From Oscarella lobularis (Eukaryota > Porifera > Homoscleromorpha > Homosclerophorida > Oscarellidae): a DNA stretch of 64,000 nucleotides. The notes beneath the pieces were generated by a model. That model searched no databases, had not been told where the DNA came from, and saw only the letters and a program-made list of their open reading frames with translations. Location: the NCBI RefSeq assembly GCF_947507565.1, contig NC_089175.1, forward strand, positions 806,001 through 870,000, given 5' to 3'. Positions within the stretch are counted from its first letter, which is position 1. The number at the start of each line of letters is the position of its first letter. Positions 34,220-44,940 of this stretch are shown piece after piece. The position numbers and the translations under genes were made by a program.

Positions 34220-35328
34220 ATGGCGTCTCGCTTGGAAGAGCAGCGCGAAGCGATGAAACGAAGGTAAAGGAGCTGCTCTTGACGACATTTTATAGTCAGT
34301 TTGCCTGAAAAAGAAATGAATTTATGGAGAAACACAAGGGACACGAAGAAATGCACGCAGAAATGACGATCATTTTCTTTATGATTATGATCATCGTTCA
34401 AATTGTGCTCGTTCTATGGAAAAACAAGCATCCAAAGTCATATCATGCAAGTCTAACGATAAATCTGGGGGCGGATAAAAAATTAATTAATTATTTACTA
34501 GAGTGTAACGTTAGTTGGATTGTGGCTCATTCCATTTATTTTTGTCGTCAATTTGGGGTGGTGGAGAATGACGAGCGCGTGGACCCTCTTTAGCATAGCA
34601 ACGCTCTATATCATATTCAGAGCCACTAGAAATCCAATGACAGCAACAACGCCAAGGTAGTAGAAACACACCTACATATTAAATTATTTATTTATTTATT
34701 TATTTAGGCTGGTTTATCGTTGGTTTCTATTTGTCTACAAATTGTGCTACGCTCTTGTTCTCATAGGATATCTCTTCATTATGACTTTGCTAATAGGAGG
34801 AGGCCACCTTGCTCACGTGGCTCCTGATTCCTTAATGGAACTGGGTACGACTGTAATATTCTATGGACTCTATTTCGGCGTGCTTGGACGAGACATAGCA
34901 GAAGTCTGCACGGAATTAATAGCAGTCAAAATAGGGGTAATAAAAATAGACTACAGTACCTATAAATATATAATCTCTATTGGCAGTATGTCAGTGCTTC
35001 CGGGTTGCCAGTGAAATCCGCGTTGATCGACGTGTGCGCTATTTGCGGTCAAGAAATGAATACGACAGAAGGCGAGAAGTGCTACAAGTTGAATTGCCGG
35101 CATTTGTTCCACGAATTCTGCATACGAGGCTGGTGCATGGTGGGAAAGAAGCAGACGTGTCCCTACTGCAAGGAGAAGGTCGACTTGAAGCTCATGTTCT
35201 CCAATCCCTGGGAACGAACTCACGTGCAATACGCATCGCTACTCGACTTTTTACGCTATATCATCGTCTGGCTTCCCGTCATTTTCACGGCATCTCGACT
35301 AGCCAATTACCTCATAGGCCTCGACTAA
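34220..35328 (+). CDS. RNF121: RING-type E3 ligase RNF121/RNF175 homologue
   Basis: Multi-pass ER/Golgi membrane E3 ubiquitin ligase. Exon 1 is 34220-34263 (MASRLEEQREAMKR); the acceptor at 34313 continues NEFMEKHKGHEEMHAEM, the family signature before TM1 (IIFFMIMIIVQIVLVLWK). Further exons encode LYIIFRATR, RLVYRWFLFVYKLCYAL and the HLAHVAPDSL to FYGLYFGVLGRD region. After 34987 comes the RING-H2 domain (CAICGQEM, CRHLFHEFCIRGWCMVGKKQTCPYC), then KVDLKLMFSNPWERTH and a final hydrophobic helix ending LIGLD. All zinc ligands of the CxxC...CxHxxHxxC...CxxC pattern are present. Family length is normal (about 300 residues). Confidence 0.92.
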
Positions 35329-35524
35329 TAATAATTAATAGAAATTAAATAAAAATTAGACGTTGCCTTGACTCTAATGCGAATCTTCGGATACATAATT
35401 GTATTTTTTTCGAGTCGTTTTTTGCAGACTTTGTGTTTACTAGCGTGTGCGCAAAGTTCCTCCCTCCCTTTCTCCCCCACCCTACTAGTAGGAAAGTCAA
35501 AGGGGGAGGGGTCAGCAATAAGGA

Positions 35525-36307
35525 CTAGGCCATACCAAAAGGTACAACTAAAGGTTCTGTGTGCTTCACTTCGATCTTTGATACCGCTTCGCTCGCGCAG
35601 GTCGCCGCGCCTTCAATGAATTTGACGTCGGATGGAGAGACCACGGGTTTGATGAGCACTTCATATGGAGACATATTCGTTTCTGGTAATCGAACGGCTT
35701 GACCATAATGGAGACGACCCGTCAAGGAAGAGACGCGACTCCTAATTTAATTAAATTAGAATGTTGCTATGGAGATAGGAGAGCCCCTCCCCCCTTCCAT
35801 TCTTTTTAAAAACGGACCTGTATTGTCTAGTTTTGTCCATGTATTCTTGCTGTTCTATGCTGTGTGGTTCGACCGTTGTCACGTCAATCACATTACTGGA
35901 ACACTGGGATAAAATTATATTGAATTATTGATTTTTTCTTACGTTGCCGTTTGATGGAGTATTCGACTGAGGGCTGATTGTTCGTCGGTTGATCGGGTGA
36001 GAGACGATGTGGATGGCCCGTCGAATTCCTCTCTACCGGAGGGGGATTGAGGGGAGTCACGTGGACGCGATTTTTCCTACACTCAAAAATGCAATCACTC
36101 GCGTTCTACGATACTTGCCTGGTTGGCGATTGTGGAGTTACGGGATTTCTCATTAGCTTTGACTTTTCATTCGGTTCCGCTTCCTAAAGGAAACGCGTTT
36201 TCGTTTCGAGGGACCCCAGTTTAGGATTCTACGAAGATGACTATGGCAGTATCGTGATTTCGTACCGAAGGATCGACTTGATCACCTCCGTCGCAGCAAT
36301 TGCCCAT
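35525..36307 (-). CDS. LAMTOR1: Ragulator subunit LAMTOR1 (p18)
   Basis: Lysosomal membrane anchor of the Ragulator complex that recruits Rag GTPases and mTORC1. Five exons. The N-terminus MGNCCDGGDQ keeps the Gly2 N-myristoylation and Cys palmitoylation signals. It continues DEQSALSRILHQTA, then NVIDVTTVEPHSIEQQEYMDKTRQY (the conserved EQ.EYMD.ARQY core), SSLTGRLHYGQAVRLPE, and a C-terminal helix ending VPFGMA (compare VQFGIP in vertebrates). Introns: GT at about 36265, 36125, 35940 and 35825. The start lies 277 bp from the start of the divergent Cys-rich gene. Confidence 0.92.
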
Positions 36308-36584
36308 TTTAGACAACTTCGAGGTCAGTGAGGTCACGCGATCACAGTCGCGATCACGAGTGTTTCCACCTAACGCGCGTGGCAGCCACGGTGGAAAGAA
36401 AATCTCCGGCAAAAACAGACTAAAATGGAGATGGAGTCGTTGTCTAATCAACTACAAAAAAATCACCGCAGAAGCAATGGTTCATAATAGGCTGTGAATA
36501 AGGTTGTGGACAAACGTTGCGCACGCTAAGATAAATTCGAAAAAAGTCCCCATTGGAACGGTGCCAACAACAGTGCCAAACATC
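36308..36584. promoter_or_regulatory. Divergent promoter LAMTOR1 / Cys-rich secreted gene 1
   Basis: The two start codons point away from each other across 277 bp. The LAMTOR1 side is CpG-rich (ACGCGATCACAGTCGCGATCACG). No TATA box is evident. Confidence 0.4.
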
Positions 36585-37196
36585 ATGCTACCACTCGGAC
36601 TTTTGTACGCGGCCTGCGCGCTTAGCCTTGCATTGATAACGGGTACGAATGCGTCAACGTGCACCGAAAGGTATCTAGGTGGATCATCCAACGTTCACTG
36701 GTACGTCTGCTGCAACAACTGCTACGATTGGGATCAAAGCTGTGACGGTCACACTTACCAAGGAGGATCTTCAGGATCCTATTGTGGCAGCTGCGGCGTC
36801 TATTCCGGTGGTGGGATTAAGGGCTCGACTTTCTCATGCTCAAGCTGTTCAAAGCAAGGAGCTTGTGAGAGCAAATGCAACAGCATACTTCGGGGCGTAC
36901 TGACGACGCCGGGTCTGTGCTGGGGGTGGGAAGGCTGCTTTGAAAATTGTTGTGGTAGCGTCAATCGAAGGAGGCGAGATGCCGCTCCAGACACGTTTTG
37001 CGGAGACGGAATATGTCAAGCTGACGAAACGCCTGAAACGTGCTCACTTGACTGTTGTAGCCAGAGTGGTTCAAATGGTGAAAGCAACACAGGAAATGGC
37101 CCTAATGGCAACTGGGGCACGTCGTCACACCAGTTCGTCTCTAAAGCTATACTTCTCAGTCATCTCATAATCACTCTCCTTTTACTCTTCACATGA
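36585..37196 (+). CDS. Cys-rich secreted protein, probable GPI anchor (tandem copy 1)
   Basis: Single-exon 203-residue protein from ATG 36585 (chosen because a signal peptide, LGLLYAACALSLALI, follows directly; the frame is open upstream). The mature part has about 28 cysteines: a first module (WYVCCNNCYDWDQSCD, YCGSCG, FSCSSCSKQGACESKC, LCWGWEGCFENCC), a basic RRRR site, then a CGDGICQADETPETCSLDCC motif of the calcium-loop-like CGDGxC type. The C-terminus is Ser/Gly/Asn-rich followed by LLSHLIITLLLLFT, which fits a GPI-attachment signal. The function is not recognised. A paralogue begins 493 bp downstream. Confidence 0.75.
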   Translation: MLPLGLLYAACALSLALITGTNASTCTERYLGGSSNVHWYVCCNNCYDWDQSCDGHTYQGGSSGSYCGSCGVYSGGGIKGSTFSCSSCSKQGACESKCNSILRGVLTTPGLCWGWEGCFENCCGSVNRRRRDAAPDTFCGDGICQADETPETCSLDCCSQSGSNGESNTGNGPNGNWGTSSHQFVSKAILLSHLIITLLLLFT

Positions 37197-37688
37197 GACC
37201 GCACAGGAGAACTGATGACATCACACTCGCGCTTTGCATGGCTTTTTTGTGTCCGTTTTTTATACTTTTCATGTTCCTTGTTGTCTGGAATGCTGATTTG
37301 ATGCACTATTGACTAGCAGGTGTACATCATCGCTCAATAATTTAGTTTCATCGCCGTGCGACGTACTGCAGACAAAAACTAAAACTTAACAAGCAGCTGA
37401 GGGAATTAACTGTGGCGCGATTCAATGAATCTTGCATTTGCGCAGTGAAAGTTCGAGGTGCCTCACCAGAAGAGGAGTAGGGCACACACTCAACTTGAAA
37501 TAAAGACGTGCTACCATTTTGACTTTCTATGTCTGCGCACTTTTGATAAATTCTGCAGCGCCAAATCATTACGCTTTGTAAAAAATCCAACCAAAGTCAT
37601 TGACGTGTGCTGGTAGGTGCAATTTGATTACTTCAATTATTCTCCTTTAGAGTCTTCTCCATTGGAACAGTGCCAAAACGTCCTCATG
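37197..37688. other. Spacer between tandem Cys-rich genes
   Basis: The last 70 bases (TTTTAG/AGTC then CCATTGGAACAGTGCC) match the region before the first gene (CCATTGGAACGGTGCC), showing that the duplication includes the 5' UTR and perhaps a 5' UTR intron acceptor. No other gene is seen. Confidence 0.5.
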
Positions 37689-38237
37689 ATGCTACCATTT
37701 GGATGTCCTAAACGCGGCGCATTGCTTCTCGGCTATGCCGTCTGGGCGCTTGGCCTTGGGTTGATATGTGCATCAACGTGCACCAGGTACCGCCTAGGAG
37801 GAGTATCCAGGATTCATTGGTACGTCTGCTGTAACAACTGCAACGATCCCGATACAAGCTGCGATAGTCGCACTTACCAAGGAGGATCTGATGAATACTA
37901 CTGTGGTAACTGCGGCAAACCTACCGGTGGTGGGTTTAGGGGCTCAACTTTCCCATGCTCAAGCTGTAAAAAGCAAGAGGCTTGTGAAAAAAGATGCAAC
38001 AAAGTGGCCCTTGGCATACTAGACATACCGGGTCTATGCTGGGCATGGCAAGGCTGCTTTAAAGGTTGTTGCGGTAGAGTCCGTCGCGGGAGGCGAGCGC
38101 TTTGCCGCGCCTGGCGATATGATCCGGATGCCGCTCCAGACACGTTTTGCGGAGACGGAATATGTACTAACCCTGAAGAAACCGAAACGTCTTGTCGGCT
38201 TGACTGTTCAAAAAGTTGTGAAGCTGGGGGCCGATAG
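37689..38237 (+). CDS. Cys-rich secreted protein without GPI tail (tandem copy 2)
   Basis: Paralogue of the 36585-37196 gene. ATG 37689 aligns with the paralogue start (ATG 37686 is also possible). Signal peptide LLLGYAVWALGLGLICA. The Cys module order is the same (WYVCCNNCNDPDTSCD, YCGNCG, FPCSSCKKQEACEKRC, LCWAWQGCFKGCC), followed by a longer basic insert (RRGRRALCRAW) and the CGDGIC..PEETETSC motif. The protein stops soon after (CEAGGR) with no hydrophobic C-terminus, so it is predicted to be secreted, not anchored. Codon-level identity to copy 1 is high in the Cys module. Function unknown. Confidence 0.72.
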   Translation: MLPFGCPKRGALLLGYAVWALGLGLICASTCTRYRLGGVSRIHWYVCCNNCNDPDTSCDSRTYQGGSDEYYCGNCGKPTGGGFRGSTFPCSSCKKQEACEKRCNKVALGILDIPGLCWAWQGCFKGCCGRVRRGRRALCRAWRYDPDAAPDTFCGDGICTNPEETETSCRLDCSKSCEAGGR

Positions 38238-38436
38238 AGCACAGTAGCTCGCGCCGCGCCGGCCTGGGAGAACCTGTGCTTTGCATGTGTTTCTTGTGTT
38301 GTCATTGTCTTGTGCTGTGCTATTGGTTGCATTGATCGGTTCAAAAAACGAATTTTGCTTTCGTTGTCTGTGCGCACGCAAACGTCGACGTCACATAACG
38401 TCACGCACTCCGTTAGCGTGCGCGGAAGAAAAGCAA

Positions 38437-39239
38437 ATGTCTCAATCGCCAAAGAAAGGAGGAAAGGTTGCCGTTCGCTCTGTTGTCGATTCAACGAACA
38501 CGACAACGACCACTCCATTGGACTATTCTTTTAAAGACTTGTGCCATATCGCGGGTACGCCACGCTAGTGTTTTGCTATCTTCTTGTCTCCATGGTAACG
38601 AATTGAAGATTTGACCGAAGAGGAGCCGCGAAACGGTCCAAAACCACACTCAATCACAAACGTAGTCTTTTTCCCAAAGCCTTTCGCTAGTCTAGTCGAA
38701 CGAATTTAGGTAGAAGTGGCGAAAAGTACCGAAGAAAGAGAACCGGCTGCGCACGCGCAAGCAGTCGTGAAAAAATATAAGACAAACGCCTTGCGGTTGA
38801 ATAACAACGCTCTAACAGAAATAGTGGGATTTTTTGAAGTCACCTCTACCATTCTCTGCCAACCTGAATGTCTCTCTTGGGTTGATCTCTCCTTCAATCG
38901 TCTCAAAACTATTGATCCTGTAAGATTAATAATTTTAGAATATATTAATCGTAGTTTATCTTCGTGAAGGTTTTTGTTGAATTGACTGAGCTCAAAGTCT
39001 TGTATTTGCATGGAAACGAAATCGACAAAATACTTGAAGTGGATAAACTGAGTCAACTTCCAAAACTCAAATCACTCACTCTCCACGGAAATCCAATCGA
39101 AACGGGAAATCGCGAAGCGTACAAGCAATACGTCGTCGCCACCGTTCCCCAACTGAAAACGTTCGATTTCAGCGGAATCACGAAATCAGATAGAGCCACA
39201 GCATCAAGACGCCTCCTAATGAAGACAAGCAAAGCCTAG
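38437..39239 (+). CDS. LRRC51: Leucine-rich repeat protein LRRC51
   Basis: Small LRR protein (vertebrate LRRC51, found in ciliated cells). Exon 1 from 38437 encodes MSQSPKK...PLDYSFKDLCHIAG (family signature PPLDYSF). A short exon from about 38607 gives DLTEEEPRNGPKP. The exon from 38710 gives VEVAKSTEE...NALRLNNNALTEI and LSWVDLSFNRLKTIDP. The last exon from 38968 gives ELKVLYLHGNEIDKI, LKSLTLHGNPIE, YKQYVVATVPQLKTFDFSGITKSDR. The LRR consensus LxxLxLxxN is clear in three or four repeats, and the FDFSG.TK.DR cap matches the family. Introns are 50-70 bp. Confidence 0.9.
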
Positions 39240-39572
39240 AGAAAAGTAGTCACATGGGCATTCCCCCCTTCCTACACTGCATTACGTTTTCATGATATGC
39301 ATACATATAATAAATTGTTTGATAGACGCATCCTGTAGAGATCTCTTTCTCAAGGAGCATTGCACATAAATACAAATATTTCCACAGGGTTGTAATGATG
39401 TATATATATACTGTATAATAAGTATTGCTACTAATCCCGGGCATATTTTTTTCAGGAAGCATTCCATTATAAAAGGGACGAATAAATTGTGCATAAATGA
39501 TACACGTTTTTCCCTTCCCCAACGCCTATTATAGTACACACCCCGCTGCACAAAGAAAAGATAACTAACAAA

Positions 39573-40896
39573 CTATAAATGTGCGGTTCTTCCATTGGGC
39601 TGCAACGCGGCTCTTTCGTCAACCTCTTCGTCATCTTCATCATCATCATCATCATTTCCGTTTCCCTTTGTATCATCGTTCCCATCTGCATCGTTGTTCT
39701 CTTCCAGACGCGTCATAAGAAGGTCGTCCATTCCGGTTGGAGGCGACGGTTCCTTGGCGACGAGCTTCTGAAAATAAGGCAAGTCCCAAAACCCAATATT
39801 AAAATCCTTGAACGCGTGCAGCATGAACACGCCAAGGATAATGATCCCAAAGCCGCACAACAACCCGAGAAACTTCTTCGCGTCCAACTTGCTCCACTCC
39901 TGAAACAGAATCGCCGACGCGATAATGGTGAACGTGGTAAACATGACGTAATAGATGGGCGTCACCATGGACGTATTAAAAATGTCCAACGCCTTATTCA
40001 GGTAATTCATCTGCGTCACGGCGCAAGCGACGACGCCGCAGAGAAAGAGCCACGTGAGCGGATTGGACACTTGGCTGTGATCGCTCGGATTATTGGACAA
40101 CGTCTCCTTGATCGCCACGCCTAGTCCCTTGCAGAACATCACGGATAGGGAACCGATTAGAGAACAGATGGTTATATATATTAGCAAATTATCTTTCCCG
40201 TGTTTTGGACCGTAGTGAAAGATGAGTACGAGCGAGAAGACGAGAGCACCGACAGCGTAAACAATGAAAACTAAACAAAAATAATCAATTAAAATTTTTA
40301 ATTAAATTAAATTTTTTCGAACCCGGATTTTGAATTTGATCGGCGATTTTCTGCAATTTATCGACGGTCTGTTCCTCGGGCGCGCTAATGACGATCATCG
40401 TCGAGCCGAGAAGGCAGAGCAGACAGCCGATCTTTCCGTACAAATTCAAGCGCTCCTTGAGAAGTATCGACGCGAGAACGGCGCTCACGATCACGCTCAG
40501 CGCGCCCAGTGGCGTGACGAGAATCGCCGGCGCGAAAGCGTACGCCGAAAAGTTCGCCACTTCGCCGACGATCACTGTAGGAAAACGTCTGGGGGCGTTG
40601 GGAAAAGGGTAAAGGGGGGCTCACTCGTTGTCATTCCCGTCCACCATAGCCATTCTCTTAGATAGGCAAAGCCTCCGCTTCCTATAAATGGACTCTTTCG
40701 TTATACTTCCGCCTCGTTTGTTTTTTTTACCCGCTCTGTTGGTTGCGTTGCGTGATACTCGTAGTAGGCCCTTCTTTTTGACGATGAAACTCACGCCGAT
40801 GAAGATGGTTGAACTTAGAGCGAGGCTAAGACCGATCCAGAAGTCTCTGTTCGACGTGGGCGAGATCGTCGGGGGCATCGTTGTGTTTGCGGTCAT
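39573..40896 (-). CDS. NIPA-family magnesium transporter
   Basis: Multi-pass (about nine helices) NIPA1-4-type membrane protein. Four exons. MTANTTMPP...[31 protein letters not shown]; then [13 protein letters not shown]; then [36 protein letters not shown] and [21 protein letters not shown] (the DMT-like core, with a conserved PLGALSV stretch); then the last exon with [14 protein letters not shown]-like and [17 protein letters not shown] segments. The C-terminus is strongly acidic (about 15 Asp/Glu in a run of Asp-rich repeats) and cytosolic. Which paralogue (NIPA1/2 or 3/4) cannot be settled by eye. Confidence 0.88.
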
Positions 40897-41009
40897 CTAA
40901 TAGGAGCCTTTCGGGCGTTCGTGTGCGACGGAAAGACTCTCTGGAAGCGAACGAACTCAACAAAGCCAACTCTAAAATGACGTCAGGGGAAAGCTGTCCC
41001 GGATAGACG
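40897..41009. promoter_or_regulatory. Divergent promoter NIPA / BMT2
   Basis: 113 bp between opposite start codons, with no TATA box. It contains GATGACGTCAGGG-like sequence (AAATGACGTCAGG at about 40976), a CRE/ATF-type TGACGTCA site. Confidence 0.6.
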
Positions 41010-41840
41010 ATGGACGAGAAAAGAAGGAAGAGGAAGCGAAAGAGCAAAAGTCGACCGGTTACGGACGTTTGCAGCAAGAGATCTCACGTCGACAGTCACC
41101 TGATAGCTAGATTTCATACTGTTCATAAAGAAATGGATCGTTTGCGCGGAGAAGAGGAGGACAGCAGTTTGACTAATCTGAAAAAAGAATTAGAAGAACT
41201 GGGTGGCATAAAAGAGTATCAGAACGCATCAGAACGCGGAAGAAAGCGAAAACAAAATTTCGACTCGTCGAAATGGGTTAAAAATTATTTGAAAAGAGAA
41301 TTTACAGCAGAAAAGAAGAGAGAAGGCAAACTAAGACTACTCGACGTCGGTGCATTAGAACTGAATTATCAAAAGGAAAAAAAATGGATCGACTGCACGT
41401 CGATCGATCTTCATCCACCGCCCCAAAAGAGGGCTATAGTGGAACGCGATTTTCTCACGATGAACGAAGAAGTGGACGGTTATTTTGACGTCGTCGTTTT
41501 GAATTTGGTGATCAATTTCGAGGGAGATTCGGAAAAGCGCGGGAAAATGTTGCAAACTGCCGCGAATCTTCTCTCGCTCGATGGCTATCTTTTCGTTTCT
41601 CTTCCCAAGGCGTGCATTCTTAATTCGAGATATGTGACTCATTCTCACTTCTGTTCGATTTTGACGTCGCTTGGGTTTGATCTGGAAAGTCATCACTTCA
41701 GCACGAAATTGGCATTCTATACATTCAGAAAGAGAAAATCACATGCAAGTCAATCTTTTCCGAAAAAGCTACTACAAAAAGGAAGTCAAAAGAACAATTT
41801 CGCGATCACGCTACTTCCGACACAAGGTAAAATACAATAA
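41010..41840 (+). CDS. BMT2: 25S/28S rRNA adenine-N1 methyltransferase BMT2-type
   Basis: Intronless 276-residue nucleolar AdoMet-dependent methyltransferase of the yeast Bmt2 type (m1A in large-subunit rRNA). Basic N-terminus (KRRKRKRKSKSR), helical region with KELEELGGIKEYQNASERG, then the Rossmann core: LRLLDVGALE (motif I), CTSIDLHP (motif II), VERDFL, FDVVVLNLVINFEGDSEKRGKML (motif IV-like), LLSLDGYLFVSLPKACILNSRY, and LGFDLESHHFSTKLAFYTF. The closest remembered match is yeast Bmt2 (VLNFV, RG.ML), not the human SAMTOR branch. Confidence 0.85.
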   Translation: MDEKRRKRKRKSKSRPVTDVCSKRSHVDSHLIARFHTVHKEMDRLRGEEEDSSLTNLKKELEELGGIKEYQNASERGRKRKQNFDSSKWVKNYLKREFTAEKKREGKLRLLDVGALELNYQKEKKWIDCTSIDLHPPPQKRAIVERDFLTMNEEVDGYFDVVVLNLVINFEGDSEKRGKMLQTAANLLSLDGYLFVSLPKACILNSRYVTHSHFCSILTSLGFDLESHHFSTKLAFYTFRKRKSHASQSFPKKLLQKGSQKNNFAITLLPTQGKIQ

Positions 41841-41969
41841 AAAGTACACAAATATTTACAAAATTAATTAAATAAAGATATGATACTAGTGATTCGTCCA
41901 TTTGACGTTCATTCTAAAAGAATTAATATTAATTAACCCCTTGGTCTAAATGCTATATCTAAGACTTAC

Positions 41970-43219
41970 GTAGATCATTTGCCTTCCCAATCTACCGTCA
42001 TTTGCCAGTGCCGCCGCCGCCCCTGTTGTGGTTGCCCTTGCCGTCACAGTCTCCGTTGCTTTTGCTCTTATTGCAACTTCCGGATCACGAGTTTTTGATT
42101 ATTGAAACCCGAAAAAAACAAAAAATCGTTATAAACACGGAAACGTAAGGCCGTAAGGCCGATTTACAGTATAGTCGCGTAGGAGGATTTATAGTAGTAA
42201 TGTCGAACGAGTTTATATAAATCTAGCTGTACTGTAATAATTTTATTATTATTGGTATCCCCGTGGACTCTAAGCTTTTCTATCCTTCTGCCTATCTAGA
42301 TCCTGATTTCTATCTATCCTAGTGGTCTGCTAGCTTCCTATCTACCTTAGCTTCCTGCTTCCTAGCTTCCTCCCGCTTTAAATTATTAAAATTATTATAA
42401 TTAGAAAAATTAATTAATTAATTAATTAATTGTAATTAACAAGGTCCCTTCTCCCCTTTATTTTAATTGCTCGATGATCGTACCTGAAAATTTAAAGGGA
42501 GTCTTCCTACAGTGAGCCGTAGTTTTCTAATGAAAAAGCGCATAGTATATTTGAATGTAAATCCAATCCCCAGGTACAGTACTTGCAAGGTTCCAGGGGA
42601 GATGGAGTCGCGTTGCAGCCGGCCATCTCCTGGGATGTCCTTGATCCCTTTCCTTGATCCGTCTTCTTGGCGGGGCATGGGCAACTACAAGAAATATATT
42701 AATAAGTGTGAGGAATTATTGGCTTATTTAAATACCTGGCAAAGACGGCATTTTTACCGTCTGACGTCAGAAGGCTTTTGAGCAGCGCGCGCTCAGTCCC
42801 ATTAGTATCCTTACCAGGATAGTGGCAGTAAATGCGCCAGGCCTTTGCGTCTCCGCCTTGCGCTTCATCAATTAATTATTCATCTTAAATTGAAAGTTTT
42901 TTTTTGATAAGTGATGTGAAGTATAGCAATACTTACGTCACAGCCTAGTGAGACTGCAAAAATAGCGATTCTCACCGGGATTGACGGTCTGTCATACGCA
43001 GACAATTATCTAGGGGAGAACATTGGGACCAAGTACAAAAACTGAATGTACTTACCTGCATCTGCTGTATGACAGCAATAGCCATCGGTGGGCTCAAAAA
43101 CCACACTAAGCAAAAATTAATTACTAAAATTAGTTAAACGCTGTTAATTACCTAACGACCGTTGTACGGAAGTCTTTGTCTTCTTCTTGATGCGGTCGCG
43201 CTCACGCCAAAATTCCACA
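41970..43219 (-). CDS. Candidate multi-exon gene of unknown identity (partial model)
   Basis: Several short intervals on the minus strand are framed by good splice signals: 43152-43219 (acceptor TTGCAG, donor GTAATT), 43056-43105 (TTGCTTAG, GTAAGT), 42976 to about 43010 (CTAG or CAG, GTGAGA), 42937-42953 (TTGCAG, GTAAGT; 17 bp), 42815 to about 42866 (donor GTAAGG), 42584-42684 (TTGTAG, GTACTG), 42484-42526 (CATTAG, GTACGA) and 41970 to about 42080 (donor GTAAGT). The first two join in frame as VEFWRERDRIKKKTKTSVQRSL and VWFLSPPMAIAVIQQMQ. I could not fix a single frame through all exons. It may be a real small-exon gene or a spliced non-coding RNA. Confidence 0.35.
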
Positions 43220-43295
43220 CTGCAATAGTAGTAAATACTTTATTCATTACAATAAAATTTAGATTGTTACCCCAGTTGAACCTTGACAGATTATT

Positions 43296-43362
43296 CTTAG
43301 CCTCGTACCCAGGGCTCTTTCTTTGTTCCGTAAAGGAGATAGAGCCTGGGTACGAGGCTAAG
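43296..43362. repeat. Short fold-back element with TAGCCTCGTACCC arms
   Basis: CTTAGCCTCGTACCCAGGGC on the left pairs with GAGCCTGGGTACGAGGCTAAG on the right across a 25-bp loop. Palindromic, probably a tiny non-autonomous element or its remnant. Confidence 0.7.
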
Positions 43363-43599
43363 GCCTTCCGAGGCAGAGCTCGTTGCAACGTCGGCTTTAG
43401 CCTCTACGAAAGCAACATGGTAAATAAATAAAGAAACAAAATTTGCTATTAATTAATTAATTAATTAATTAATTAAATTAGAGTACACTACATTATCTAA
43501 ATAAACTAGGCCATATTACAGTACCTGCTAACCAAACTAGATTACCTTCACCTTCCATTGCCCTAGCCTCACTAAATATATCCTCATTGAGAAGAGATC

Positions 43600-43970
43600 T
43601 GCTTTAAAATAGACAGGGAAAGGGAACCAACATACGGGGAAAGAGCGAACGTGCTGAAAAAAATTATCATTACCGTACCCACCGGGGAAAGGAAAACAAA
43701 CAAGCCCATTCACCTCGTTGTACCACCGGGAAAGGGAATTGGCGCACCGTGCACCATATCGTATTAATTAAATAATTAATTAATTACGAAAACTACCAGT
43801 ACCCACCGCCGGGGAAAGGGAAACAAACCCACCGTGTATATCGTACACCGCCGGGGAAGGGAATTGGTGCACCGTGCACCATACGTACGCAGACCGGTCT
43901 ACGATTAAGTACAAGTACCCACCGTGGATCGCACCGCCAGGGAAGGGAATGGGTGCACCCCTGCATCACA
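43600..43970. repeat. Degenerate CCACCG/GGGAAAGGGAA repeats
   Basis: Irregular copies of a 60-100 bp unit containing CCGGGGAAAGGGAA and GTGCACCGTGCACCAT, seen near 43617, 43680, 43725, 43805, 43850 and 43930, interspersed with AATTAATTAATT. No open frame. Confidence 0.6.
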
Positions 43971-44189
43971 CCGTGCCGAAAAACTACCTGTTATCTATAC
44001 CGTACCCCGTTTACCCCGCTAACTAAGTTATAGAGGCAATTTATTATTAAACGTATTACAGTAGCTGGAAAGTGTACCGCCTTTCCCCCCTTACTAATAC
44101 CGTCGTGAACTACCGCTAACAGTACCTCAACCCCTTGCTCCCCAACACAGAACAAACACAAAAATACGCCACATACACTGTAGTACAGC

Positions 44190-44940
44190 TAATTTCCTAA
44201 AAGACGGATTAGCTATGTGGTTTAAATAATTAAACAATGAAGACTTAGAGTACCTTGGAAATCCATTGACCTAAAAGACGGATCACATATGTGGTTTAAA
44301 CAATTAAAAATTCATTGACCTAAAATACAAATTATCTCTCCACTTTAAACAATTAAAACCCAGAATACCTCGTAATCCATTGACTATCTACGCTAAAAGA
44401 CGGATTAGGTATGTGGTTTAGACAATAGAGTACCGATAAATAATCCATTGACCTAAAAGACGGATTACCTACGTGGTTTAATTAAAACCTAGTGTACCTC
44501 GTAAATCCATTGATCTAAAAGACGGATTTTTGTGTGGTTTAATTAAACAATTACAGTACCTCGTAAATCCATTGACCTAAAAGACGGATTAATTGTGTGG
44601 TTTAATTAAAACCTAAAGTACCTCGTAAATCCATTGACCTAAACCTATCTACGCTAAAAGACGGATTATTCATGCAGTTTAAACAGTTAAAAACCTAGAG
44701 TACCTCGTAATCCATTGACTAAACCTATCTACGCTAAAAGACGGATTATTCATGTGGTTTAAACAGTTAAAACCTAGAGTACCTCGTAATCCATTGACCT
44801 AAACCTATCTACGCTAAAAGACGGATTAACTATGTGGTTTAAATAATTAAAACCTAGAGTACCTCGCAATCCATTGACCTAGAAATTCCTATATTCTAAT
44901 CAACCTAGATTACCTCAGAAATCCATTGAAAATGGTCTAA
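44190..44940. repeat. Satellite-like tandem array, about 11 copies of a 62-82 bp unit
   Basis: The unit core is CTAAAAGACGGATTA...TGTGGTTTAAA.AATTAAAACC...GTACCTCGTAAATCCATTGAC. Copies start near 44196, 44269, 44318, 44385, 44451, 44513, 44574, 44636, 44718, 44798 and 44880. Later copies carry an extra CCTATCTACG insert, giving the longer 80-bp period. No coding capacity was seen. Confidence 0.85.

Noticed and set aside
44190-44940. Repeat array considered as CRISPR-like
   Set aside because: Units are contiguous, variable in length and AT-rich, with no unique spacers and no cas genes. The window is eukaryotic, so this is a satellite.
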